DNA from: Microvirga sp. 17 mud 1-3
Lineage (GTDB): Bacteria > Pseudomonadota > Alphaproteobacteria > Rhizobiales > Beijerinckiaceae
DNA: 64,000 nt
Reading direction: 5' to 3'
Assembly (NCBI RefSeq): GCF_003151255.1
Contig: NZ_CP029481.1
Span: forward strand, 3,038,001 to 3,102,000
Below are positions 18,121-26,659 of the stretch, piece by piece; position 1 is the stretch's first letter; every line of letters starts with the position of its first letter. The translations under genes and the position numbers were made by a program. The notes beneath the pieces are model-generated. The model saw only the letters and a program-made list of their open reading frames with translations, did no database searches and was not told the origin of the DNA.

Positions 18121-18720
18121 CTACTTCGCGACCTTTGCGGCAATCTGCGCCACGTGGCGGCCCTGGTAGCGGGCAGCCTCGAGCTCGACCGCGCTCGGCT
18201 GACGCGAGCCGTCGCCGGCCGCAATTGTCGAGGCGCCGTAAGGCGAGCCGCCCTTCACTTCCTCGACGCCCATCTGTCCCGCGAACGCATAGGGCAGGCC
18301 CACGATGATCATGCCGAGATGCAGGAGCACGGGATGGAACGTGAGGATGGTCGATTCCTGCCCGCCATGCTGGGTGGCGCTCGACGCGAAGACCGATCCC
18401 ACCTTGCCCACGAGGGCGCCGCTGGCCCAGAGGGCCCCGGTCTGGTCGAGGAAGTTCTTCATCTGCGCCGTCATATTGCCGTAGCGGGTCGGCGTGCCGA
18501 AGATGATGGCATCGTATTGGGGAAGCTCGTCGACGGTCGCGACGGGCGCCGGCTGATCGAGCTTGTAATGGGCGTTCCGGGCAACCTCTTCGGGAACAAG
18601 CTCGGGAACGCGCTTCACCACGACCTCGGCTCCCGCCTCCCGGACGCCCTCGGCGACCGCATAGGCCATCTGCTCGATGTGACCCCAGGACGAATAGTAA
18701 AGAACCAGAACCTTCGCCAT
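18121..18720 (-). CDS. wrbA: NAD(P)H:quinone oxidoreductase, WrbA type IV
   Basis: This 199-residue flavodoxin-fold protein reduces quinones by two electrons and thereby limits oxidative stress. The FMN phosphate loop is [14 protein letters not shown], and further family motifs are [29 protein letters not shown] and [16 protein letters not shown] chose the ATG at 18720, preceded by TTGGAG; earlier in-frame codons code for no recognisable sequence. It converges with the Sua5 gene, ten bases apart. A LysR gene diverges from it, and the shared 174-base gap carries palindromes, so the LysR protein may control wrbA. Confidence 0.96.
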   Translation of the reverse strand: MAKVLVLYYSSWGHIEQMAYAVAEGVREAGAEVVVKRVPELVPEEVARNAHYKLDQPAPVATVDELPQYDAIIFGTPTRYGNMTAQMKNFLDQTGALWASGALVGKVGSVFASSATQHGGQESTILTFHPVLLHLGMIIVGLPYAFAGQMGVEEVKGGSPYGASTIAAGDGSRQPSAVELEAARYQGRHVAQIAAKVAK

Positions 18721-18841
18721 TCCAATCTCCAATATGTTCAGGTTGTCGGGATGCAGAAGAACGGCCGGGAGCGTGCAGATCGTCGCCCCAGTCGAATTCG
18801 TCCACCGCAATTGCTATGGTCGGGAAGGATAATCTTTCCTC

Positions 18842-18890
18842 CCTGCAAGACCAGTGTTAGTATTGCAGGATAATTCTTGCATGGATGCAA
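18842..18890. promoter_or_regulatory. Palindromic operator-like sites between wrbA and the LysR gene
   Basis: CCTGCAA at 18842-18848 and TTGCAGG at 18863-18869 form a perfect seven-base inverted repeat with a 14-base centre. TTGCAT-GG-ATGCAA at 18877-18890 is a second perfect palindrome. LysR regulators usually bind inverted repeats of this kind (T-N11-A type) in the gap between their gene and a divergent target, so these are likely binding sites for the LysR protein coded next to them. Confidence 0.6.
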
Positions 18891-18894
18891 AGTC

Positions 18895-19815
18895 GTGGCG
18901 AAGCAGCACCTTGTCTGGGACGATTTCAGACTCGTGAAAACCATCGCCGAGGCGGGAGGCCTCGCCGGGGCGGCGGAACGACTCGGCGTCAACCACTCCA
19001 CCGTTTTCCGCCGTCTCGGCCAGATGGAGGAGAGCCTCGGCGTCAAGCTCTTCGAGCGGCACCGGACCGGCTATGTGCTGACGACGGCGGGCGAGGAAAT
19101 GACCGCTCTCGCCGAGCACATGGAAGAGAACGTCGCCACGTTCACGCGCAAGCTCGCCGGGCAGGCGGTGGCGCCCACCGGGGAATTGCGCGTCACGACC
19201 AACGATACGCTGCTCGTGCACATGCTCACGCCGGTCTTCATGAAGTTCCTGGATGCCTGCCCGGAAATGCGCCTCGACGTGGTGCTCGCCAACCAGGCGC
19301 TCAACCTGTCGAAGCGTGATGCGGATGTGGCGATCCGTGCAACCGACAACCCGCCCGAAACGCTCGTGGGCCGCCGGGTCGCGACCATCGCCTGGGCGAT
19401 CTACGGGCGCGCATCGGACTTCCCGGCCGAGTCCCGGTCCATGGACATTCCGGGCCTCTATCAGCGCCCCTGGGTGGCGCTCGGCGACAACCTCGCCACC
19501 CTCAAGGCCGCGCGCTTCGTGCGCGATCAGGTTCCGCACGAGAAAATCGTCTACAAGGTGAACACGGTCCTGGGCCTGGCGGAGGCCGTTGAGGCGGGCC
19601 TCGGCATCGGCCCCCTGCCCTGCTTCATCGCGGATGCCAAGCCCAGCCTAGTGCGCCTGTCGGACATCAACCCCGACTTCTCGGCCGGGCTGTGGCTCCT
19701 CACCCATCCGGACCTGCGCCAGTCGGCACGGGTAAGGGCCTTCATGGACTTCATGGCGACCGAGATCAGCCGGCAGAAGAAATGGCTCGAGGGAAGCGGC
19801 GTCAGGACATCCTAA
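18895..19815 (+). CDS. LysR family transcriptional regulator
   Basis: The ~306-residue protein has an N-terminal winged helix (about 5-65: DDFRLVKTIAEAGGLAGAAE, then NHSTVFRRLGQMEESLGVKL) and a C-terminal effector-binding domain. I placed the start at GTG 18895. A TTG at 18877 has AGGA upstream, but it falls inside a palindrome and is therefore less likely. The gene is divergent from wrbA, which is the best candidate target. The effector cannot be deduced; a quinone or redox signal would fit the neighbour. Confidence 0.9.
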   Translation: MAKQHLVWDDFRLVKTIAEAGGLAGAAERLGVNHSTVFRRLGQMEESLGVKLFERHRTGYVLTTAGEEMTALAEHMEENVATFTRKLAGQAVAPTGELRVTTNDTLLVHMLTPVFMKFLDACPEMRLDVVLANQALNLSKRDADVAIRATDNPPETLVGRRVATIAWAIYGRASDFPAESRSMDIPGLYQRPWVALGDNLATLKAARFVRDQVPHEKIVYKVNTVLGLAEAVEAGLGIGPLPCFIADAKPSLVRLSDINPDFSAGLWLLTHPDLRQSARVRAFMDFMATEISRQKKWLEGSGVRTS

Positions 19816-19865
19816 AGCATCGGCCCCAAAAGTGGATCTGCACTTTTGGGATCGATCCGATGCTT
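19815..19865. repeat. Palindromic repeat AAGCATCGG...CCGATGCTT
   Basis: AAGCATCGG at 19815-19823 and CCGATGCTT at 19857-19865 are exact complements. Inside them CCCAAAAGTG and CACTTTTGGG form a second perfect arm pair, so the whole element can fold into one long hairpin. Motifs with a CAAAAGTG/CACTTTTG core are widespread in intergenic DNA of this bacterial group. As the element follows the LysR stop codon it may also help end transcription. Confidence 0.8.
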
Positions 19866-19877
19866 CTTCCTTGTGTG

Positions 19878-19948
19878 AGAGCATCGTTCAAGCGGAAAAC
19901 CGGGTCCACTTTTCGCTGACGCGGCCCTCTGGGTCCGCACGATGCTCT
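19878..19948. repeat. Second palindromic repeat of the GCATCG type
   Basis: AGAGCATCGT at 19878-19887 pairs with ACGATGCTCT at 19939-19948. The inside contains CGGGTCCACTTTTCGCTGAC, again with a CACTTTT core, so it is related to the element just before it. It lies directly upstream of the stop codon of the AcuI-type gene, which is read from the other strand. Confidence 0.75.
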
Positions 19949-19959
19949 GGCGAGGACCG

Positions 19960-20946
19960 TCAGTCGATCTCGACCACGATGCGGCCACGAACCTTACCCT
20001 CCAGGATGGCGCTTCCCGCCTCCATGACCTGCTCCAGACCGATCGAGGCCGTCATCGCTTCGAGCTTATGCAGGTCGAGGTCGTGAGCAAGCCTGCTCCA
20101 TGCCTCGAGGCGTAAGCCCCGCGGGGTCATCACCGAATCGATTCCGAGAAGGGAAATGCCCCGTAGGATGAAGGGCGCGACCGAGCCCGGCAGATCCATG
20201 CCACCGGCCAGGCCGCAGGCCGCAACCGCCCCGCCATACTTTGTCATCGAGAGCACGTTGGCGAGCGTGTGGGAGCCTACCGTGTCGATCCCGGCGCACC
20301 AGCGCTCCTTGCCGAGCGGCCGGGCCGGGCCGGAGAGCTCGCTGCGCTCGATGATTTCCGCTGCGCCGAGAAACTTCAGGTAGTCCGCCTCCTGAGGCCG
20401 GCCCGTGGAGGCGATCACGTGCCAGCCGGCCCGGGCGAGAAGCGTGACCGCGACCGAGCCGACGCCCCCTGCCGCGCCCGTGACGATGGCAGGACCGTGC
20501 CGGCAGCGCATTCCGTGGCGTTCCAGGGCCATGAGGCACAGCATGGCCGTGTAGCCGGCAGTGCCGATGGCCATGGCCTGAAAGAGGGTGAGCCCCTTCG
20601 GCAGATGGATCAGCCACTCGCCGCGCACCCGCACCTTCTGCGCATAGGCGCCGAGATGGGTCTCGCCCAGCCCCCAGCCGTTGAGGATGACGGAATCCCC
20701 CGGCTTGAACTCGGGATGGGAGGAATGCTCGACCGTACCGGCCAGATCGACCCCGGGGATCATCGGAAAGCGCCGCACGACCGGCGAGCGCCCGGTGAGC
20801 GCCAGCCCGTCCTTGTAGTTGAGGGTGGAGTATTGCACCCGGACCGTGACGTCACCTTCCATCAGGTCGGCCTCGTCGAAGCTCCGATGCTCTACCTGCT
20901 GCCCGGTCTCGGTCCTGTCGATCACGATCGCCTTGAAGGTCGCCAT
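19960..20946 (-). CDS. acuI: Acrylyl-CoA reductase-like zinc-free MDR oxidoreductase (AcuI/YhdH)
   Basis: The 328-residue medium-chain dehydrogenase/reductase has a GroES-like N-terminal domain with [12 protein letters not shown] and [14 protein letters not shown]. The Rossmann domain shows the NADPH loop [13 protein letters not shown] and [17 protein letters not shown]. The structural-zinc cysteines of alcohol dehydrogenases are absent. The YhdH/AcuI group reduces acryloyl-CoA to propanoyl-CoA with NADPH and also detoxifies acryloyl-CoA in the 3-hydroxypropionate and DMSP routes. I chose the ATG at 20946 behind GGAGGAG. No DMSP or propionate gene is adjacent, so the in vivo substrate remains inferred. 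Confidence 0.88.
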   Translation of the reverse strand: MATFKAIVIDRTETGQQVEHRSFDEADLMEGDVTVRVQYSTLNYKDGLALTGRSPVVRRFPMIPGVDLAGTVEHSSHPEFKPGDSVILNGWGLGETHLGAYAQKVRVRGEWLIHLPKGLTLFQAMAIGTAGYTAMLCLMALERHGMRCRHGPAIVTGAAGGVGSVAVTLLARAGWHVIASTGRPQEADYLKFLGAAEIIERSELSGPARPLGKERWCAGIDTVGSHTLANVLSMTKYGGAVAACGLAGGMDLPGSVAPFILRGISLLGIDSVMTPRGLRLEAWSRLAHDLDLHKLEAMTASIGLEQVMEAGSAILEGKVRGRIVVEID

Positions 20947-21035
20947 TCCGCTCCTCCGCTCCATCACGTCAGTTTTGGCGCCGCGGGAGGATGAAGCAAG
21001 CGGAAAGGCCTGGATTTCCCTTCAGGCGGCCCGCC

Positions 21036-22277
21036 TCACTCGGCGGGCTGCAGGCGGACCGGCCGCTCCACGGGCTTCTCGACGATGGGCAGGTTGATCA
21101 GCGCGGACGCGACGCCGAGCCCGATGGAGAGCCACCACACCAGGGTGTAGTTGCCGTAAGCCTCGTAGAGGATGCCGCCGAGCCAGACCCCGAGGAACCC
21201 GCCGACTTGGTGCGAGAAGAACGCAAAGCCGTAGAGCATGGCCATATAGCGCGTGCCGAACATCAGCATCACGAGGGAGGATGTGGGAGGCACGGTGGAG
21301 AGCCACAGAACGCCGATGGCGACGCCGAACGCGATGGACGTGACAGGGGTCGCCGGCAGCAGGATGAAGACCGCGATGGCGACGGCCCGGCCGAGATAGA
21401 TCCAGGCCAGGAGCCATCTTTTCGACATGCGGGTCGAGAGCCAGCCCGAGGTCAGGGACCCGAAGGCATTGGCGAGGCCGATCACCGCGAGGGTCCAGCC
21501 GCCGACCGCGGCCGAGAGCCCGGCATCGCGCAGATAAGCCGGCAGGTGGACCGTGATGAAGGCGAGCTGGAAGCCGCAGGTGAAGAAGCCGAGGACCAGG
21601 AGCACGTAGGAGCGGTGGCGGAAGGCCTCCCCGAGCGCTTGGCGGATCGACTGACCGGGCACGGGCGCCGGGCCGCTCCGGCCTGCCGCCTCCATGGGCC
21701 GCGTCGCCAATGCAATCGCGAAGGGCAGCACCAGAAGGACGCTCGCGGCGAACACCAGGAGCGCCTGGTGCCAGCCCATCGAGTCGATCAGCACGTTGCC
21801 GATGGGCGGGAACAGGAACTGGCCGAAGGAGCCCGCCGCCGTACCGGCGCCGAAGGCCATGGGCCGCCAGGATTCGGGCAGGAGCTTACCGAAGGCTCCG
21901 AGCACCAGGTTGAAGGAACAGCCCGACAGGCCGAAGCCGATGAGCACCCCGGCGCCCAGATGGAGCAGGCCCGGCGTCACCGCATAGGCCATGACCACGA
22001 GCCCCAGGGCATAGAGGACCGCACCGACGCACAGGACCCGGAAGGCCCCGTAGCGATCCGCGATTGCCCCCGCGAAGGGCTGACCGAGGCCCCAGAGGAG
22101 GTTCTGCACCGCGATGGCGAGGCCGAACACGTCGCGGCCCCAGCCGAACTCCATGGTCATCGGGATCTGAAACAGGCCCGAGGAGGCGCGCGGCCCGAAC
22201 GTGATGAGGGCGATCATGCACCCGGACAGGACGATGAGCTCCGGCGAGAACCGGGAGCGGGATGCGGGCTCTGACAT
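21036..22277 (-). CDS. MFS transporter
   Basis: The 413-residue protein has about twelve hydrophobic segments, in two halves joined by a hydrophilic loop (around residues 200-225). The loop after helix 2 reads GAIADRYGAFRVL, the usual MFS motif A position. Features such as GRDVFGLAIAVQNLLWGLGQP place it near the oxalate/formate antiporter-like and monocarboxylate group. The substrate is not recognisable and no metabolic genes are linked. It is transcribed towards the AcuI-type gene from its own promoter region. Confidence 0.9.
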   Translation of the reverse strand: MSEPASRSRFSPELIVLSGCMIALITFGPRASSGLFQIPMTMEFGWGRDVFGLAIAVQNLLWGLGQPFAGAIADRYGAFRVLCVGAVLYALGLVVMAYAVTPGLLHLGAGVLIGFGLSGCSFNLVLGAFGKLLPESWRPMAFGAGTAAGSFGQFLFPPIGNVLIDSMGWHQALLVFAASVLLVLPFAIALATRPMEAAGRSGPAPVPGQSIRQALGEAFRHRSYVLLVLGFFTCGFQLAFITVHLPAYLRDAGLSAAVGGWTLAVIGLANAFGSLTSGWLSTRMSKRWLLAWIYLGRAVAIAVFILLPATPVTSIAFGVAIGVLWLSTVPPTSSLVMLMFGTRYMAMLYGFAFFSHQVGGFLGVWLGGILYEAYGNYTLVWWLSIGLGVASALINLPIVEKPVERPVRLQPAE

Positions 22278-22450
22278 GATCAGGATCCTCGAAATCGGAA
22301 GGCGCGGATATTAGCGCAGACGAAACCGGCACAACATCGAATGTTTATTGTTCGCTGCATAAGCGACGCTAATGGATCGCGCCCACTTTTCTCCCGGAAA
22401 TCCTTGGAAAAAGCCCGTAGCCGACAAGGCGTCTGCAGGCTCTCCGGGCG

Positions 22451-23851
22451 TCAGACGACGAGGAAATCCGATGCGCTCACCATGAGTTTGGCGTGCAGGA
22501 GCGCGAATCGCACCGGGGCCTGATGGCCCGATCCGTCCGGATCGTAGGAGAGCGCTCCGCTTCCGCGATCATAGAGGATGTGGTCGCCGGAATTGGCCGC
22601 TGCACCCATGTGGAAGGCGTCCTCGGCCAGGGCTCCGGGCTTCAGGGCTCTGAAGATCCGGTCGTCGAGAAGGATCTTATCCTCTCCCGGCCGGAAATCC
22701 GCGATTCGGTCCACGTTCGTTTTGCCGTTGAGCGTCGTGTCGAACACGAAAGCATCCTTTCCCCGGCCGCCGAACAGGACGTCATTGCCGACACGGCCCT
22801 GGAGGGTATCGTCTCCGTCGAGGCCGCTCAGGGTGTCGTTTCCGCCATGGCCGCGCAGGACATTGGCGGATGCATTTCCCCAGATCCGGTCGTCTCCGGC
22901 TCCGCCGGCTGCATTTTCGATGAGGACGCCCTTGGCGATGGTGTAGCCGCCCGAGATTCCTTTCTGGGACGAGACATAACCGCCCGCATGAGGATCTTTC
23001 GCCTTTAAGGTCGCGGGTCGCAGGTCGATGGTCACGCTTTCGCGAGCATGAGCGGCACTGATCGTATCGATGCCGCCCGCATCCCAGATGCAGGACCAGC
23101 CGGTCCCCGTGCCGTTGCGTGTCGGCAGGGTATAGACATTCCCACCCTTGGCCGTCTCGGGATTCGGGCCGTAGAGTTCCTGCAGCGCCGCGATATCCAG
23201 GGCGCCGAGCCCGCCCTGAGCACCGAACGCGGTGTCCTGCGGCCGCTGGTCCCAGCCCACATTATAGGACATGACGGTCCAGATGCCCTGGTTGAGCCCG
23301 TAGCGGCCCGTATCCTCCGATGAGGACACCCCGGGGAAGCGGGTTGCGTCCGCCTCCCAACCGCCATCATGCGGATGGGAAAGCCCAAGGGCATGTCCGA
23401 TCTCGTGCATAATCGTATTGCGGCCGTCACCGCCCATATGCAGGTTCTTCCATTCCGCCGTGGGATTGAAATAGCCCCAGATCGGCTTCTCGTTCGGCAC
23501 CTCGTGGATGCCCGCCGAGCCGTCCCATATCTCGGTCTTCCACCAGACGACATCTGCATCCGCCACGGAGTCGGCCGGCGCGAAGGTCACCCCGGAGACC
23601 TTGGCGTAAAGGGACAGGGCCGCTTTGAAGACGCCCTTCTCGGTCGCGGTCCAGGCCTCCACATCATCCCGGCCCCAGAGATAGTCGCTGGCTCCGTGGA
23701 TCTCGCTGGCGGCATCGAAGGTTGCGCTGCTGCCGAAGAAATATCGGATCGGCCCGGCTTCCGGATTCCAGGCCGCCTGGCCCCAGATCAGGGAATCCAC
23801 ATAAGGGCTCCCGTAGCCGGCACCGGCGACATCCGTCCTGACCGCACCCAT
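22451..23851 (-). CDS. Serralysin-like M10 metalloprotease with RTX repeats
   Basis: The ~466-residue protein has the zinc site [15 protein letters not shown] and a Met-turn in WTVMSYN, both diagnostic of serralysins (M10B). A calcium-binding RTX block follows ([43 protein letters not shown]). The C-terminus is a beta-rich module ending in DFLVV, the kind of uncleaved signal used by type I secretion. There is no N-terminal signal peptide. I chose the ATG at 23851, preceded by CAGGA, over a TTG 15 bases upstream. No ABC exporter, membrane fusion protein or inhibitor gene lies in the window. The C-terminal ~110 residues resemble those of the RTX protein coded at 32826-34862. Confidence 0.92.
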   Translation of the reverse strand: MGAVRTDVAGAGYGSPYVDSLIWGQAAWNPEAGPIRYFFGSSATFDAASEIHGASDYLWGRDDVEAWTATEKGVFKAALSLYAKVSGVTFAPADSVADADVVWWKTEIWDGSAGIHEVPNEKPIWGYFNPTAEWKNLHMGGDGRNTIMHEIGHALGLSHPHDGGWEADATRFPGVSSSEDTGRYGLNQGIWTVMSYNVGWDQRPQDTAFGAQGGLGALDIAALQELYGPNPETAKGGNVYTLPTRNGTGTGWSCIWDAGGIDTISAAHARESVTIDLRPATLKAKDPHAGGYVSSQKGISGGYTIAKGVLIENAAGGAGDDRIWGNASANVLRGHGGNDTLSGLDGDDTLQGRVGNDVLFGGRGKDAFVFDTTLNGKTNVDRIADFRPGEDKILLDDRIFRALKPGALAEDAFHMGAAANSGDHILYDRGSGALSYDPDGSGHQAPVRFALLHAKLMVSASDFLVV

Positions 23852-23936
23852 GATCCGTTCCTGCAAACAAGTGACGTTAGGAACGATATATCAGGATAAC
23901 AAAGGGGTCACGTGTGCGACGGCACTTTCCGAACGG

Positions 23937-25160
23937 TCAGGTTTGCCCCGGCCGCAGCTTGTAGAAGACGTGGCGGCCGATCACGTCCATCTTCTTGAGG
24001 CGCTTGGCCCAGTAGGGACGTACGTAGTTGGCGTGGTAGTGGGTCGCACCCCCGACATCGGCCAGATAGGTCTTGCCCTCGAGAACCGCGCTGGCGATGC
24101 GCTTCGCCCGATCCCAGGATTCCGACTCGCTGACGCGAAGGGCCTTGCCCTCGCACGCGAAGGTGAACTGGCAGGCCAGGTGTCGGTGGCGGTTCTGGTA
24201 CACGACCCCGCAGATCGAGGACGGATAGAGGCCGCTCTTCACCCGGTTGAGCACCACCTGTGCGACGGCGGCCTGTCCCTCTTCGGATTCGCTGCGCGCC
24301 TCGAAATAGACCGCCTCGGCGAGGCAGCGCTGTTCCTTGCTCAGGTTGTCCGGATCGATGAGGTCCGCATAGCGCGGGCGATCCTCGTCGCTCCGGGCCA
24401 TGGACGTGATGCCCAGGCCGTTCTTGTCGATGCGGGAAACCGGCGCAGCCGCAATCTCGATGGGCGTGGCTTCCGCCGGAGCCGGCGTGGTCGAAGACAG
24501 GACGACCGCGCGCTTGACGAATGGTGTCGTGGGGCTGCCGGCAGCCCCCGTGGAGCCCGCGGCGGCGGCGGCCGGGGACTGGACGGAGGTTGCCTGCCGG
24601 GTGGTCGTCAGCTCCGGAGCCTGCCAGGGCTCGAAGCCCTGCTGCTCCATCTCGGGACCTTCCAGCTTGCCTTCCATGAGAATGGTGGGCGGCAGGAGGT
24701 TCTCATTGCGGTTGAAGAGCAGGCGCGACCCCGACGGCGTGAGGCTCGCGCGGATGTCCTGCGCCCTCTCGGAGAGGGCCGTGCGGAGGGGCGCGGCCCG
24801 GCCGCTCTTGCGGGTCCGGTCCACGGCCGGAAAGACACTGCCTGCGCCGGCCTTCAGGGAATCTTTCGGCGGATCACCTTGCGGGATCTCCGACAGGGCG
24901 TAACGGGGCGTCGCCCGCAGGATATCCCGGCCGAGATCGAGCCTTTTCACCAGAGCGGCGCCGCCGATGGGGGGAACGAGACCGGCCTCGGTGAGGCGCA
25001 CCACGGGGCTGCGGGCCGCGAAGCTGAAGCCGGATTGCACGTCGTTGCTGGCCGAAGCCGTGAACGAAACCAGGAGGCCTGCGGCCAGCGCCCAGGGCGC
25101 CGTGGTAGCGCAGATCCATCTCACCCGAGAGCGACGATACCGAAGACGCACGCGACCCAA
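23937..25160 (-). CDS. SleB/CwlJ-type cell wall hydrolase
   Basis: The 407-residue protein has a basic N-terminus and one hydrophobic helix (about 20-38, APWALAAGLLVSFTASA), which may be a signal peptide or anchor. A long low-complexity region follows. The C-terminal Hydrolase_2 domain (about 270-400) contains LAEAVYFEARSESEEGQAAV, and later CQFTFACEG and ATHYHANYVRPYWA. Homologues of SleB cleave peptidoglycan glycan strands as lytic transglycosylases during germination; in non-sporulating alphaproteobacteria the role is probably wall remodelling. The start is a TTG at 25160; a GTG at 25151 is an alternative. Confidence 0.88.
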   Translation of the reverse strand: MGRVRLRYRRSRVRWICATTAPWALAAGLLVSFTASASNDVQSGFSFAARSPVVRLTEAGLVPPIGGAALVKRLDLGRDILRATPRYALSEIPQGDPPKDSLKAGAGSVFPAVDRTRKSGRAAPLRTALSERAQDIRASLTPSGSRLLFNRNENLLPPTILMEGKLEGPEMEQQGFEPWQAPELTTTRQATSVQSPAAAAAGSTGAAGSPTTPFVKRAVVLSSTTPAPAEATPIEIAAAPVSRIDKNGLGITSMARSDEDRPRYADLIDPDNLSKEQRCLAEAVYFEARSESEEGQAAVAQVVLNRVKSGLYPSSICGVVYQNRHRHLACQFTFACEGKALRVSESESWDRAKRIASAVLEGKTYLADVGGATHYHANYVRPYWAKRLKKMDVIGRHVFYKLRPGQT

Positions 25161-25180
25161 ACCCTACAAAAACCGACACA

Positions 25181-25204
25181 AGGAGCCTCGAACGGGAGGC
25201 TCCT
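25181..25204 (-). terminator. Probable terminator of the XRE regulator gene
   Basis: AGGAGCCTC at 25181-25189 and GAGGCTCCT at 25196-25204 form a nine-base stem. On the minus strand the stem is followed by TGTGTCGGTTTTTG, a short T-run. It lies between the regulator's stop codon at 25243 and the hydrolase start at 25160. Confidence 0.65.
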
Positions 25205-25242
25205 ACCGGTTCCGTTTATGGCCGATTAAGGTTGATGCCCGG

Positions 25243-26064
25243 TTAAAGTCCGGCCTCCGCGCTCTTCCGCAGGATCGCAGCCGTCTCGGGATCGGCCGGA
25301 AAGAAGGCCTCGATGGCGAGCTCCGACAGGGTGACGTCCACGGGGGTTCCGAAGACCGTGGTGGTGCTGAAGAGCGTCAGTTCGCCCTCCTCCGACCGGA
25401 GCCGGAGCGGCACGAGCACACCCGCATAATCCTGGCGGGGATGCGGCGTGCGGGAAGTCCCGGCCGGGGCCGGATAGGCGCGCAGCTCGTCCATCAGCTT
25501 CATCAGGACCGCATCCGCGGTCATCTCCACCTGATGATGGAGACGGGCCAGGATGTGGTCCCGCCATTCGGAGAAATTGGCGATTCGCGGAGCGAGACCT
25601 CCCGGATGCAGGCTGAGGCGCAGCACGTTCACGGGCGGCTTGAGGAGCACGGGATCGACGGCGCCGACAAGCGGCATCAGGGCGCCATTTGCGGCCACGA
25701 GCGACCAGTGGCGGTCGACCGCGAGCGCAGGGTAAGGCTCGTGCCCCTTCAGCACCAGGTCGATAGCCTGACGCGCGGCCTGGAGAGCCGGGTCGTCCAG
25801 AGGGCGCTGGGAATAGACCGGCGCATAGCCGGCCGCCACCAGCAGGATGTTTCGCTCACGCAAGGGAATGTCGAGCCGGTCGGCCAGGTGCAGGACCATC
25901 TCGCGGCTCGGCTGCGAACGTCCCGTCTCGAGAAAGCTGAGATGCCGGGTCGAGATGTCGGCCTCGAGTGCGAGGTCCATCTGGCTCATGCGCCGGCGCT
26001 GCCGCCAGTCGCGCAGGTGATCGCCGATCGTGAGGGTGGTGTTCGACAGGATGGGGTTCGACAT
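25243..26064 (-). CDS. XRE family regulator with MmyB-like ligand domain
   Basis: The 273-residue protein has a helix-turn-helix at about 8-68, with LRDWRQRRRMSQMDLALEAD and ISTRHLSFLETGRSQPSREM. A C-terminal MmyB-like domain (about 95-265) is related to PAS folds and may bind a fatty-acid-type ligand. I chose the ATG at 26064 because the protein MSNPILSNTT begins just before the DNA-binding domain; the open frame extends 12 codons upstream. The gene diverges from a small membrane protein gene, which is the likeliest target. MmyB-type regulators often sit next to the oxidoreductase they control, but none is adjacent here. Confidence 0.9.
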   Translation of the reverse strand: MSNPILSNTTLTIGDHLRDWRQRRRMSQMDLALEADISTRHLSFLETGRSQPSREMVLHLADRLDIPLRERNILLVAAGYAPVYSQRPLDDPALQAARQAIDLVLKGHEPYPALAVDRHWSLVAANGALMPLVGAVDPVLLKPPVNVLRLSLHPGGLAPRIANFSEWRDHILARLHHQVEMTADAVLMKLMDELRAYPAPAGTSRTPHPRQDYAGVLVPLRLRSEEGELTLFSTTTVFGTPVDVTLSELAIEAFFPADPETAAILRKSAEAGL

Positions 26065-26224
26065 GACCCGACCATAACGGAAGCGTCGCCATGCTTCCAT
26101 GACGTCCGGGGTAATCGACCCGCCCCTCGGCCCCGGCCATCCTCATGGCACGGTCGACGGAGCGGCGGGATCGAAACCCGGGCCGCCTCCGGACCGCAAG
26201 ACACCTTTCGAAAAGGAGCCTGCC

Positions 26225-26626
26225 ATGTCGGTCGTCGTTTCCTCCCCTCTCCTGCGCCAGGCCCTGGTCGCGGATGCGTCCACCAGCGGCGCCTTCGGGC
26301 TCCTTCTGCTGCTCGCAGCCGGGCCTCTCGCTTCGACGCTCGGACTTCCGGAGCCCTTGCTGCGCCTATCCGGCGCCCTGCTGGTGCCCTACGCGATCCT
26401 CATCGGCTCTCTCGGCCTGCGGGATCGGCTGCCCCGTGGACTCGTCTGGGCGGTGGTGATCGGCAATGTGATCTGGGCCGCGGACAGCCTGCTGCTGCTC
26501 GTCAGTGGCTGGGTCGAGCCGACACGGGCGGGTTACGCCTTCGTCATCGCGCAGGGCCTCGCGGTCCTGATGTATGCGGAGTTCCAGTTCGTGGGGCTGA
26601 AGCGCTCCCGGAGCGCCTTCGCCTGA
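26225..26626 (+). CDS. Small four-helix membrane protein of unknown function
   Basis: The 133-residue protein has about four hydrophobic helices: around 20-40 (GAFGLLLLLAAGPLAS), 45-68, 75-97 and 100-120. The start ATG at 26225 follows a good ribosome binding site, AAGGAG. No enzyme motif is visible. I do not recognise the family beyond an inner-membrane location. Its divergence from an XRE regulator gene (161 bases between starts) suggests regulated expression. It converges with the histidine kinase gene, 33 bases apart. Confidence 0.8.
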   Translation: MSVVVSSPLLRQALVADASTSGAFGLLLLLAAGPLASTLGLPEPLLRLSGALLVPYAILIGSLGLRDRLPRGLVWAVVIGNVIWAADSLLLLVSGWVEPTRAGYAFVIAQGLAVLMYAEFQFVGLKRSRSAFA

Positions 26627-26659
26627 TGCAGGCGAAGCCAACCTGAAGGCGATGGTCCG

